Source of the DNA: Calamus simplicifolius
Lineage: Eukaryota > Streptophyta > Magnoliopsida > Arecales > Arecaceae
NCBI GenBank assembly: GCA_900491605.1
Contig: UESW01004573.1
Location: 379,466 to 443,465 of the forward strand
DNA length: 64,000 bases
Direction: 5' to 3'
Part shown: positions 35,301 through 47,030 of the stretch, in pieces
Numbering within the stretch: the first letter of the stretch is position 1
Layout: each line of letters starts with the position of its first letter
Notes under the pieces: model-generated
What the model was told of the DNA's origin: nothing
The model's input: only the letters and a program-made list of their open reading frames with translations
Database searches by the model: none
Made by a program: the position numbers and the translations under genes

Positions 35301-35880
35301 AGAAAGTAGCATATATGCCTTGAAGCAGAAGATATTTCACTCTCTATCTATCATTGGCACCAACAAAGAATTTCCTCGTTACTCAAACCGAAATTAGCAA
35401 ACGACTACAGAAAATCATGAGGGTATGTCTAATATTGAATTAAAACTTAAAAAGCTTAAGATAACCAACCCATATCAGGATTCCTAATCACATGGCCTCA
35501 ACACATTGCCACGTAGCGTTCCTGGCAAATTTGGCAGGTTCACAGCTCACCACCAAATCAACACTAGAAGTCATTGGTTCCTTAGTGCAGTATGGAAATC
35601 AGCTGATTCAGTTATCTGCCAATCAGCAAATGTGGCTTTTGAGGTAAACCAACATGCTGAAGTTATCACCGGAAGTAGCAAAAAGTTTCTTGCGCATCCT
35701 CTGCAACTAATCCATTATGTGCATCAAAAGAAATAAGGTACCATTGTGGAGATTCTTTCTCACTAATTCTCCAATTTTCTGATGGGAGCAATGGTGGCCA
35801 AATTCATGGCAAAAGCCATAAAAAGGATAATTGAAAGAACAACCAGTTGCTATTTATTCGTGTGTGATCCTAATGTGAAT
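32323..35880. other. AT-rich intergenic DNA, no gene recognised
   Basis: Mostly unique AT-rich DNA. A direct repeat AATAATAACTACGGTACAAA occurs at about 33580 and 33638. A stretch near 34340-34420 is GGAAAGGAA-rich. The 76-codon open frame at 35506-35736 has no recognisable domain and no splice or promoter support. I see no RNA gene or transposon end. Confidence 0.6.
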
Positions 35881-37800
35881 GTGCTTGATAGACTTCCATG
35901 ATTGCAACCATGATTAATCCCTGACAATGAACTTAGTTTGCATTAACATAGATCTAGAGAATATATTATATGGTAACAGGATAAAGCTATATCCATGTTC
36001 AGGTAAAAATTATCATAACGAAGCACAACCTGCAGCTAAATAATCTATTTTTTGACAGAGTACCTGCTTATTTTCTCTTGGCACCTCAAGTTTTGCTGGA
36101 AAATAGATTTTAGAAACAAATATGAACCCCTAAAACAACTAAGCCTGTTATTTTCATTATTCAATAAAAAAGACATAAAATGTAAACCCCTAATATGAAT
36201 GTGCTTGATAGACTTCCATGATTTTGCAACCATGATTAATCCCTGACAATGAACTTAGTTTGTATCAACATAGATCTAGAGAATATATCATATGGTAACA
36301 GGATAAATCTATATCACTGTTCAGGTAAAAATTATCATAACGAAGCACAACCTGCAGCTAAATAATCTATTTTTTGACAGAGTACCTGCTTATTTTCTCT
36401 TGGCACCTCAAGTTTGCTGGAAAATAGATTTAGAAACAAATATGAACCCCTAAAACAACTAAGCCTGTTATTTTCATTATTCAATAAAAAGATAAAATGT
36501 AAACCCCTAATGTGAATGTGCTTGATAGACTTCCATGATTTTGCAACCATGATTAATCCCTGACAATGAACTTAGTTTGTATCAACATAGATCTAGAGAA
36601 TATATCATATGGTAACAGGATAAATCTATATCACTGTTCAGGTAAAATTATCATAACGAAGCACAACCTGCAGCTAAATAATCTATTTTTTGACAGAGTA
36701 CCTGCTTATTTTCTCTTGGCACCTCAAGTTTTGCTGGAAAATAGATTTTAGAAACAAATATGAACCCCTAAAACAGCTAAGCCTGTTATTTTCATTATTC
36801 AATAAAAAAGACATAAAATGTAAACCCCGAATGTGAATGTGCTTGATAGACTTCCATGATTTTGCAACCATGATTAATCCCTGACAATGAACTTAGTTTG
36901 TATCAACATAGATCTAGAGAATATATCATATGGTAACAGGATAAATCTATATCACTGTTAGGTAAAAATTATCATAACGAAGCATAACCTGCAGCTAAAT
37001 AATCTATTTTTTGACAGAGTACCTGCTTATTTTCTCTTGGCACCTCAAGTTTTGCTGGAAAATAGATTTTAGAAACAAATATGAACCCCTAAAACAGCTA
37101 AGCCTGTTATTTTCATTATTCAATAAAAAGACATAAAATGTAAACCCCGAATGTGAATGTGCTTGATAGACTTCCATGATTTTGCAACCATGATTAATCC
37201 CTGACAATGAACTTAGTTTGTATCAACATAGATCTAGAGAATATATTATATGGTAACAGGATAAAGCTATATCACTGTTCAGGTAAAAATTATCATAACG
37301 AAGCACAACCTGCAGCTAAATAATCTATTTTTTGACAGAGTACCTGCTTATTTTCTCTTGGCACCTCAAGTTTTGCTGGAAAATAGATCTTAGAAACAAA
37401 TATGAACCCCTAAAACAACTAAGCCTGTTATTTTCATTATTCAATAAAAAAGACATAAAATGTAAACCCCTAATGCGAATATGCTTGATAGACTTCCATG
37501 ATTGCAACCATGATTAATTCCTCACAATGAACTTAGTTTGTATTAACATAGATCTAGAGAATATATCATATGGTAACAGGATAAATCTATATCACTGTTC
37601 AGGTAAAAATTATCATAACGAAGCACAACCTGCAGCTAAATAATCTATTTTTTGACATAGTACCTGCTTATTTTCTCTTGGCACCTCAAGTTTTGCTGGA
37701 AAATAGATTTTAGAAACAAATATGAACCCCTACTAAAACAACTAAGCCTGTTTTTTTTTCATTATTCAAAAAAGACATAAAATGTAAACCAGTAATTTCC
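35881..37800. repeat. Six tandem copies of a ~320-bp unit
   Basis: The marker GTGCTTGATAGACTTCCATG recurs at 35881, 36201, 36518, 36839, 37159 and about 37480 (spacings 317-321 bp). Copies are about 95 percent alike by eye and differ mainly by short indels (for example GATTGCAACC against GATTTTGCAACC). The unit is AT-rich, ordinary-looking single-copy type DNA, so it probably arose by recent local duplication. It lies 240 bp beyond the stop codon of the host gene, on its 3' side. A 60-67-codon minus-strand frame repeats in each unit and is judged coincidental. Confidence 0.95.
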
Positions 37801-38038
37801 CAACCAAAACCTTAGGCAGAAAATGAGAAGCAGCAAATTGCAAACATACTTTCTTTTAATACATATGAAAAAAAAAGTGAGTCATTTTAAAGAAGCAATA
37901 AACATCATAGCTACTTTAATTTCCTTGCAAGACGAAGGAGGTGCGTCATACATACAAATACAAAAGTCGGTAGAGTAAAAACAACAAACATATAATGCCC
38001 CTTGGAGTTAAAAAAAAAAAAAAACCCTAGCAACCAAA

Positions 38039-38645
38039 CTAATCCGACAGAGAGGCAACCAGAGACCGAGGGTTTCCCCAAATCGGCAGGCTGATGAGAG
38101 AGTCTACCAATCTCTCCTCCTGTTCCTTGCACGCCGACTCGACGAAGTCGCAAATTTCCGATAGCTTCCGCAGAATCGCTTCCTGAGCCTCCACCTGAAA
38201 CGCACAAATCATCCCCCAGAACACATGATTACTCCAAAAGCCTAACCCTAACTTAAGAAGCGGAGACAAGCACCTGACAGAGGAGGTCACCAATCGAGGT
38301 CGGGAAAACTCCGCTCGGCGGGTCCGGAGGAGCGGGTCGAGGGGGCGGAGGAGAAGAGGCGGCGGCGGTGGGGATGGGCGAGGTCAAGTCGAGCAAGGCG
38401 GAGGACAAGCTCTCCCACTGGTCCAGCTCTCTCCGGTACTTGTCCCTGAGGCCGAGAAGGCATTGGCGTCGCCGCACCCTACGATGACGCCTCAGCTCGG
38501 CCTCCGGGTCGTCGGACGGCGAAGGCCGTCCCTCCTCCGCCTCCGAAACCGTCCACCGGCGGCGGCGGCGCTTGTAGACGAAGCCCTTGTCGTTGCAGAT
38601 TTCCCACTCGTCGTCGTCCCAAGTGGTGCCGGTCGTGTTGGCCAT
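38039..38645 (-). CDS. Two-exon host gene, conserved-looking protein of unknown function (175 aa)
   Basis: Exon 1 is 38645-38274 and exon 2 is 38194-38039, joined in frame across a 79-bp intron with GTGCTT donor (38273) and TTTCAG acceptor (38195). The product has 175 residues. The N-terminus holds TWDDDEWEICNDKGFVYKRR followed by an Arg-rich stretch (possible nuclear localisation). Two basic helices follow (ELRRHRRVRRRQCLLGLRDK), then a Pro/Ala-rich linker (about residues 90-115). A C-terminal amphipathic helix spans the intron (GDLLCQVEAQEAILRKLSEI, then DFVESACKEQEERLVDSL). I do not recognise a named family. The ATG at 38645 is preferred over the upstream Met at 38813 because a TATA box lies at 38761-38768, downstream of that Met. 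Exon 1 is GC-rich in an AT-rich setting, typical of grass and palm genes. Tat element E3 begins 281 bp upstream. Confidence 0.85.
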
Positions 38646-38760
38646 CAGAGGCTGGAGATCGAAAGGTGGGAAGGTGAAAAAGGGTGAAATTTGAGTTCTT
38701 TTTTCTCCCCCTTTTTCCCCTTCCTTCCCCCGCTTTGTCTTCCCCTCTGAGTCGCACGCA

Positions 38761-38768
38761 TATTTATA
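38761..38768 (-). promoter_or_regulatory. TATA box of the host gene
   Basis: TATAAATA on the minus strand, about 115 bp upstream of the start codon at 38645. A TTA/AAT microsatellite (38799-38843) lies just upstream, and the E3 LTR starts 158 bp further on. Confidence 0.65.
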
Positions 38769-38925
38769 CTTCAGGTCATTTGGAATCGGGCCAGTCCAAT
38801 AATAATAATACAAATAATATTTATTATTATTATTATTATTTTGCTCTCAAAGGTGACGTAATTTATGGACACTAAATAAGTCGTTAAAGACTTAGTGAGG
38901 TTTAAAGCTAGATTTAGATAGATAT

Positions 38926-39951
38926 TGATACGGCTGGCCGTTTCCTATGGAGTATTATTATCTTCTACACGATTTCAAAAGCAATGATATGATAACAAAA
39001 TTCAAAGCCATCAGCATCGATCTTCGGAACCGACCTCTTGAGTCAGAAGGCCAACGTCGGCCTTTTGAGCTAGACAGCCAGCGTCGGCCTCTTGAGTCAG
39101 ACAGCCAGCGTCGGCCTCAGAGCCAGACAGCCAGCGTCGGCCTCTTGGCCAGATAGCCAATGTCGGCCTTTTGAGCCAGACAGCCAGCGTCGGCCTCCAG
39201 AGCCAGACAGCCAGTGTCGGCCACCAGCGCCGGCCCCCGGCGTCGGCCTCCAGCGTCGGCCTCTTGAGCCACAGCCGTGTCGGCCACCAGCGCCGGCCTC
39301 CGGCGTCGGCCTCCAGCGTCAGCCCCCAGCGTCAGCCATCAGCAGCGGCCTCCAACATTGGCCACAGGTGTCGGCCTTAATAATAAATCCCAGTACTGAA
39401 GCTTTAGTTCCGGCATCCGGCATTGCCACCCAGCGTCGGCCCCCAGTGTCGACCTTCATACGAGGATTAGTCTTAGGCAACTGACCCCGCGATCTAAGGA
39501 CTACTGCCGGATAGCTCGGACGTGTCAGCCTGATCAGCAGTTACCGCTATAAGCGGCCCTTATCCAGCAACAGTCCAACAACCTACCGTTCGATGAAACA
39601 TCACAATGGAACAGTTCCGACGGTTCCAACAGACCAAGGTATACGGATCCCCAACAGGTATAAAAGGAGGAACCGAGCTCCATGCAAGGGGACTCTCTTT
39701 TTCTCTCTCTCAAAAATAAAACTTGCTGGAGAACAGTTCTACAAAGATCATATCCCTGTTCGACGACTCACTAACTTGGGCGTCGGAGGGTCCCCGCCGG
39801 AACCACCGGTCCGGGACTTTTTGCAGGCTCTTGGAGGAAAACGGCGGCCTTTTCCAAAGGACCAAGGCTCTTGGAGGAAGACGACGGCCCTTCTACGCAC
39901 CCAGTGATTCCAGCCTGCCCGACGTTCATCATACGTGAGTCGGCCGCAACA
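38926..39951 (+). repeat. 5' LTR of E3 (1,026 bp)
   Basis: Starts TGATACGG and ends CCGCAACA. A minisatellite of about 27 bp (GCGTCGGCCTCTTGAGCCAG type) fills 39020-39350. A stretch of about 140 bp (about 39280-39420) is absent from the 3' LTR. TATAAAAG at 39659-39666 is the core promoter. Confidence 0.93.
39659..39666 (+). promoter_or_regulatory. TATA box of the E3 5' LTR
   Basis: TATAAAAG followed by GAGGA; the identical box is at 50541-50548 in the 3' LTR. Confidence 0.8.
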
Positions 39952-39954
39952 GAT

Positions 39955-39972
39955 TGGCGCGCCAGGAAGGGG
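39955..39972 (+). other. Primer-binding region of E3
   Basis: TTGGCGCGCCAGGAAGGG follows the LTR after a three-base spacer. It begins with TGG complementary to the tRNA CCA end and includes the palindrome TGGCGCGCCA, also present in E2. The tRNA species was not identified. Confidence 0.72.
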
Positions 39973-40028
39973 GGGCAAGCCAGGTCAAAAATTCTCCTTG
40001 GAACCCCTCCAGTTTTGCAAAGGAAGCG

Positions 40029-43000
40029 ATGGTGACCACGCGAGCGCAAGAGGCCTCCTCCAGCCAAGCAGCCGGGCACATCCCGCGAGTTGAGCATTCG
40101 GAGGTCAACCCCCCTGCTCCACCCCTCGCACCGACAAGCCAACCCGACCGACTTGATGTCCTAGCTCATCAGGTCCAGGATCTGACGATGATGGTCCGGG
40201 GGCTGCAAGAGCGTCATGTGGCTGCTGTAACTCAACCCCCTGCGATGGGCGAAGGGGTGCGAGGAACAGTTCAGTCTCACCAGGGAGGAACCCCGCCTGA
40301 GGTTTCTCATCGTTCGCCCCCTGAACCTCATCATCAAGGGACCTCGAAGCGACGACGGTCTCCCTCCCGTCGCCTCGGTCACTCCCACCGCCGACCGGAA
40401 GAAAAGGAGTCCAGGCGGGCACATTCGTTGCGCCGGCGATCTTCTTCTTCCGAATCATCCCAAGGGACCTCAAAGCGGCGACGGTCTCCCTCCCGTCGCT
40501 CTGGCCGTTCCCATCACCGACCGGAAGAAAAGGAGGCCAAGCGGGCACATTCTTTGCGCCGGCAATCTTCTTCTTCCGACTCATCCCGAGGTAACACTCC
40601 CCGGAGAACCACCCGACGGGCTGAGCAAAGGCTTGACGAGTACCATCGGCGGTTGGACGAACTCAGCCGTCGGATCGCCGATCCCTATGCAGCGGAGTAT
40701 GAGCATCGCCCCCCGCTGTCTCGCCATATCATGGAGGAACCTGTCCCCCCCCGGTTTCGTCTCCCTCAATTGGATCCATATGATGGAACGACGGACCCCC
40801 TGGACCATCTGGAAAGCTACAAAGTCCTCATGCAGGTCCAGGGAGCGACGGATTCCTTATTATGCGTCGCCTTCCCGGCCACGCTCCGTAAGGCGGCGCG
40901 CGCGTGGTACTCCCGGCTGCCCCCCCGCAGCATCAACTCGTTTCGGCAACTTGAACGATCCTTCCTGGCTCATTTTGATGCCTGTCGAAAGATCCCACGA
41001 GTTGCCGATAGCCTTTTTGCTGTCCAGCAGAGGAGTGGCGAGACCTTAAAGGATTTCGTCGCTCGATTTAAGGAAGCAGCGCTGGAAGTATACAACCTGG
41101 AGGACTCCGTCGCCACCTTGGCCCTGAAGAGAGGACTTCGCCCGTCCAGATTCGCTTACTCCCTGGATAAGAAGCCTCCGCGCTCCTACGCCGAGCTTCT
41201 GAGCCGAGCACAGAAGTACATCCGTGCTGACGAAGCAGATTCTTCCAGGAGAGAAGCTGACAAGAACCCCAGTAATAAACCACCGCCTTCTGACCGTGCT
41301 GGTACACAACCACGAAAGCCCGAGCCTCCACGACGCTCAGATCGCCGGCCGCAGGCACTGGTTCCTAAAGAGCAATTCACTCCTCTCATGGCTCCCATCT
41401 CTCACATCCTGCTGGAGATTGAGGAAGAACCATATTTCAAGCGTCCGACTCCCTTGAAGTCTGGGGGTCCCCGCAACAAGGAGTTCTACTGCCGTTATCA
41501 CCGAGACTACGGCCACGACACCGAAGACTGCCGCCATCTGAAAAAGGCCATCGAGGAGCTGGTTCAGCAAGGCCACCTGGGCAAGTTTGTTCGAAGAGGC
41601 AATCTCCCAGCGACGGGCTCCGCGGTGCCCCCAGGTCGCCCGGCTGGCGTGGACAATACCCCAACGGAAAAGACCATAGCTATGATCTCTTGGGGAGCGG
41701 ATGGTGGTTCGAAGAGACCGCGAGAGGGAATAGACTCTGTAATACCTTTCTTCGGAAAGGATCTAGATGGGGTAGTTAATAAACATGACGACAGCGTCGT
41801 GGTGTCCATGACTATAGCTAAACACCCTGTAAAAAGAATTCTAATTGATAGTGGGAGCTCTGTGGACGTCTTGAGTTATGACGCTTTTGTTCGGATGAAC
41901 TTATCAAGGTCTCTACTCCGACCCGTTGCCACACCGCTAATGGGTTTCACGGGAGACTCAGTGAGCGTCGAAGGTGAAATTGCTCTCCCGGTCACGGCTG
42001 GAACTCCTCCATGCCAAAGCACCGTGGTCATAAACTTCTTGGTGGTCCGGGTCCCGCTGGCTTATAACGCCATCTTGGGAAGACCGGGGCTGAATCTGCT
42101 GGATGCCGTGATTTCCACTAAGAGATTATTGGTAAGGTTTCCCACCAATGAAGGCATCGGAGAAATGAAGGGGGAGCAAAGCCCACTTCCGCCTTGCTAC
42201 CATCTGTCGCCCAGCCCGCTGAACGCAGAATCAGCGACAGCCTCTGAGTCACTCGATCCTAGGGAATTGGGAAGAAGGGGAGAGCCGGCAGAACACCTTC
42301 TAACCCTCCCCTTGGGTGATGACCCAGCAAGAACTGTTCAGCTGGGGGCATCGCTCCCAGAGGAAGTACGTCATCAACTTCTCACCTTCCTGCGGGCCAA
42401 CACGGACGTTTTTGCATGGTCATCCTCAGACATGCCGGGCGTTCCTGAAGAAGTAATCACCCACCAACTTAACCTCAAGCCGGGGTGTCGGCCTGTCCGA
42501 CAGAAAAAGAGAAACTTCGCTCCGGACAGGCAGAAAGCCATCGACGAAGAGATTCGCAAGTTAATGGCTGCAGGCCATATTCGGGAGGTCCACTATCCCG
42601 AGTGGTTGGCTAATGTGGTTCTGGTCCGCAAGGCCAATGGAAGTTGGAGAATGTGCGTAGACTTCACTGACCTAAACAAGGCATGCCCTAAAGACAGCTT
42701 CCCCCTGCCTCGAATCGATCAACTGGTGGACGCTACATCCGGCCATGAGGTTCTCAGCTTCATGGATGCTTTCTCTGGATACAACCAGATCCGGATGAAC
42801 CCGGTGGATGAAGAAGCTACCTCCTTCATAACCGAAAAGGGGTTGTATTGCTACAGGGTAATGCCTTTTGGGTTAAAGAATGCGGGAGCTACTTACCAAA
42901 GGTTGATGAACAAGGTCTTTGAAGGTCAGATAGGACGTAACATGGAAGTATACGTGGATGACATGCTGACGAAAAGCGTTCATGCCGGTGACCACATCGC

Positions 43001-45520
43001 AGACCTAGCAGAAACATTCGACAGGCTTCGTCGGTATCAGATGAAGCTAAACCCTCGCAAATGTGCATTCGGGGTGACCGCTGGGAAGTTTTTGGGTTTC
43101 ATGGTGACCCGGAGGGGGATCGAAGCAAACCCAGACAAAGTCCAAGCCATCTTGGACATGAGGCCTCCTGCCAATAAGAAGGAAGTACAACGCTTGACAG
43201 GAAGAGTAGCCGCCCTAAGCCGCTTCCTATCCAAGTCTGCTGAAAGGTGTCTGCCTTTCTTCAAGGCGCTTCGCCGAATCAACGAGTTCGAGTGGACCAA
43301 AGAATGCCAAGAGGCGTTCGAAGGGTTAAAGACATTCTTATCTACCCCACCACTGTTATCCAAGCCGATGAGCGGAGAAGAGCTCCTTCTATACCTTGCG
43401 GCCTCTCCCGAGGCTGTTAGCTCCGTGCTAGTCCGTATGGACACTAGCGGCACACAAAGGCCAGTGTATTATACGAGTAAGGTACTTCATGATGCAGAGA
43501 CCCGCTACTCAAACATGGAGAAAATTGTCTTCTCATTGATCGTGTCTGCCCAGCGATTGCGGCCATACTTCCAAGCCCACCCGATCGCGGTGATCACAGA
43601 CCAGCCTCTGAAGGCGGTTCTGGCTCGTCCAGATACTTCCGGCCGGCTGGCAAGGTGGGCCCTCAAGCTGGGGGAGTTCGATATATCTTTCCGCCCCCGG
43701 TCGGCTATGAAGTCCCAGGTTCTGGCAGATTTTTTGGTTGAATGTACTTGGGGAATGGAGCCACCTGAAGAACCTCCTACGGACATTCAGCCCCTTGGAA
43801 CCAGCGAAGATGAGTGGGTTCTCCACGTGGATGGGGCATCTAACTCTCAAGGGAGCGGAGCAGGCCTCATCTTGGCCAACTCGGACGGGGTTGTGACTGA
43901 ATGTGCACTTCGCTTCCTCTTTCCAGCTACTAACAACCAGGCGGAATATGAAGCTTTGTTATCCGGTGTAAGGTTGGCTCGGGAGCTTGGGGTGAAACGC
44001 CTTAGGGCCTTCACCGACTCCCAACTAGTTGCTGGCCAGATTACAAAGGAGTACGAGGCAAAGGATCCCATCATGGCCCGCTACTTAGACGCGGTGCACT
44101 CAATGGTTTCCCCATTCACTCACTTCAGCGTCAGCTACATTCCTCGACAAGAGAATGCCAGAGCCGACGCCCTATCCCATCTCGCCGCCTCGGTTGACGG
44201 GATGTTGGGAAAGGCTTATGTGGAGCATTTAGAAGTCCCAAGCATTGAGGTACCAAGAGAAACTTTGCCGGTGGAGCTGGAGCCCTCCTGGATGGACGCC
44301 TACGTTCAATACTTTACTGATGGCATCCTCCCAGAGGACCCTGCCGAAGCTAGGAAACTTAGAAGACGAGCCCCGAAGTTCTTCCTTATGGAAGGAAAGC
44401 TCTACCGAAGGTCATTCTCATACCCTATCCTCAGGTGTGTCGGTCCCACCGACGCCAACTATATTTTGCGAGAGATACACGAGGGGATATGTGGAAGCCA
44501 TCTGGGGGGCAGGGCCCTTGCATATAAAGCTCTACGTCAGGGGTATTATTGGTTGACAATGAAAGAGGACGCCTCTGAACTCGTCAAAAGATGTGACAGC
44601 TGCCAGCGTCATGCCAACGTCCAACATCAACCGGCGTCCCAGCTGACCCCCCTGGCTGCACCGTGGCCCTTTGCACAATGGGGCATGGACATCCTGGGAC
44701 CTTTCCCTCCTGCCTCCGGACAACGTAAGTTCCTAGTTGTGGCCGTCGATCATTTCACTAAGTGGATCGAGGCGGAAGCTCTTGCTAAAATCACGGAAGC
44801 CAAAGTGAGGGCTTTCTTCTGGAAATCTGTGGTGTGTCGGTTTGGGTTACCACACACCCTGGTTACAGACAACGGCCGACAGTTTGATAACACGGCCTTC
44901 CGAGAATTCTGCGAGGGCCTAGGCATCCGTCACCGATTCACCTCCGTAGGGCATCCCCAAACCAACGGCGCAGCTGAGGTGACCAATCGCATCATCCTCC
45001 AAGGGCTCCGGGCTCGGCTAGATAGCTGTAAAGGGCGCTGGGTGGAAGAACTTTCCAGTGTGTTGTGGGCCTACCATACGACACCGCGAGCACCCACAGG
45101 GGAAACCCCTTTTAGCTTGGTCTTTGGGACCGAGGCGGTCATCCCCGTAGAAATAGGGGCTCCTAGTCCCCGGACGGAATTATACCACGAAGAAAGCAAC
45201 TCCAACCAGCTAAGGGCTGATCTGGATTTGGTGGAAGAATTGCGAGATCAAGCGCATCTTCGTATGGCAGCGTTCCGTCAGCGAGTGGCCAGACACTACA
45301 ACTCTCGGGTGCGCCCAAGACATTCCGGCCAGGAGACCTGGTCCTACGAAGAGCTGAAGTATCAAAGCCAACGGAAGGGGGCAAGCTGGCACCAAAATGG
45401 GAAGGACCATACCGTGTCAAAGAGGTACTCCACCATGGGGCATATAAAGTCGAAGAGCTAGACGGGAAGCTGCTCCCTCGAACTTGGAATGCCGACAATT
45501 TACGACGGTACTATCAATAG
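40029..45520 (+). CDS. E3 gag-pol polyprotein (Tat), one single-base lesion
   Basis: The ATG at 40029 (MVTTRAQEAS) is chosen because E4 starts the same way; the frame is open further upstream only through a TTG inside the primer site. Order: RS-rich N-terminus with two repeats (SKRRRSPSRR); Gag (ATLRKAARAWYSRLPPRS); knuckle-like CRYHRDYGHDTEDC; protease LIDSGSSVDV with Asp at residue 607; reverse transcriptase with YVDD at residues 975-978; RNase H; a second, archaeal-type RNase H (HVDGASNSQGSGAG, Asp 1268); integrase H2C2 zinc finger (IHEGICGSHLGG ... CDSCQRHA); and catalytic Asp1554, Asp1614 and Glu1650 (D-35-E). The open frame stops at 45461, but a lost T near 45323 shifts the integrase tail, and the family ending NADNLRRYYQ is readable to 45520. 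Every catalytic residue checked is present, so apart from that base it looks functional. Confidence 0.95.
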
Positions 45521-45599
45521 AATTCTATCGTTATTAACTTGAATCTGTTGATGCATGAATAATAGACATGTTCTTATTTTCGAATGAGTATGTTTAGCA

Positions 45600-46790
45600 A
45601 AAGACCGGATCCGCTCCGGCAGTCAAAGACCAACTCCGCGTTGGCATCTAAGACCGGCACCCAGCGTCGGCAGCAAAAGACCGGATCCGCTCCGGCAATC
45701 AAAGACCAACTCCGCGTTGGCATCTAAGACCGGGCCCAGCGTCGGCAGCAAAAGACCGGATCCGCTCGGCAGTCAAAGACCAACTCCGCGTTGGCATCTA
45801 AGACCGGCGCCCAGCGTCGGCAGCAAAAGACCGGATCCGCTCCGGCAGTCAAAGACCAACTCCGCGTTGGCATCTAAGACCGGGCCCAGCGTCGGCAGCA
45901 AAAGACCGGATCCGCTCCGGCAGTCAAAGACCAACTCCGCGTTGGCATCTAAGACCGGCGCCCAGCGTCGGCAGCAAAAGACCGGATCCGCTCCGGCAGT
46001 CAAAGACCAACTCCGCGTTGGCATCTAAGACCGGGCCCAGCGTCGGCAGCAAAAGACCGATCCGTCCGGCAGTCAAAGACCAACTCCGCGTTGGCATCTA
46101 AGACCGGCGCCCAGCGTCGGCAGCAAAAGACCGGATCCGCTCCGGCAGTCAAAGACCAACTCCGCGTTGGCATCTAAGACCGGCGCCCAGCGTCGGCAGC
46201 AAAAGACCGGATCCGCTCCGGCAGTCAAAGACCAACTCCGCGTTGGCATCTAAGACCGCGCCCAGCGTCGGCAGCAAAGACCGGATCCGCTCCGGCAGTC
46301 AAAGACCAACTCCGCGTTGGCATCTAAGACCGGCGCCCAGCGTCGGCAGCAAAAGACCGGATCCGCTCCGGCAGTCAAAGACCAACTCCGCGTTGGCATC
46401 TAAGACCGGCGCCCAGCGTCGGCAGCAAAAGACCGGATCCGCTCCGGCAGTCAAAGACCAACTCCGCGTTGGCATCTAAGACCGGCGCCCAGCGTCGGCA
46501 GCAAAAGACCGGATCCGCTCCGGCAGTCAAAGACCAACTCCGCGTTGGCATCTAAGACCGGCGCCCAGCGTCGGCAGCAAAAGACCGGATCCGCTCCGGC
46601 AGTCAAAGACCAACTCCGCGTTGGCATCTAAGACCGGCGCCCAGCGTCGGCAGCAAAAAACCGGATCCGCTCCGGCAGTCAAAGACCAACTCCCGTTGGC
46701 ACCTAAGACCGGCGCCCAGCGTCGGCAGCAAAAGACCGGATCCCGGCAGTCAAGAACCAGCTATGCGCTGAAAACCGACGCTCAGCGTCG
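45600..46790. repeat. Tandem array in E3 between pol and antisense gene, 75-bp unit
   Basis: About sixteen copies of a 75-bp unit marked by CCGGATCCGCTCCGGCAG and CCCAGCGTCGGCAG, first at 45608 and 45683. Copies are almost identical, with a few one-base indels; the last copies decay after 46700. Open frames within are by-products. It lies exactly where pol and the antisense gene converge. Confidence 0.95.
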
Positions 46791-47030
46791 GCCGTAAAGA
46801 CCAACTATGTGTTGGCACCGAGGACCAGCACCTCGCGTTTAATAGCAACTAAAATCTGCGCTACCACCGAATATCGGTCTTGTCAATGCTTAGGACAACA
46901 TCACGGTCCTATCTAGCGTAACCTACTATACATAATCCTATCGACTGGCAGTTCACAGCAGTTCGAACAAATGAAGTAGATCATAATTGAAGGATCAAAA
47001 GAGATTAAAAATATTCATTGATGATGAAGT

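Noticed and set aside
35506..35736. 76-codon open frame upstream of the 320-bp repeats
   Set aside because: No domain recognised, and the first codon is not in a convincing context; not supported as a gene.
36045..37507. Five copies of a 60-67 residue minus-strand frame
   Set aside because: Carried along by the 320-bp tandem duplication. Copies differ by indels that break the frame in at least one, and no promoter or homology is evident.
40105..43850. Minus-strand open frames under E3 gag-pol
   Set aside because: Shadows of the GC-rich gag-pol frame; none resembles the antisense gene, which is confined to the region after pol.
45717..46479. Open frames of about 80-100 codons over the 75-bp array
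   Set aside because: Repeat translations (75 is a multiple of three); no independent coding evidence.
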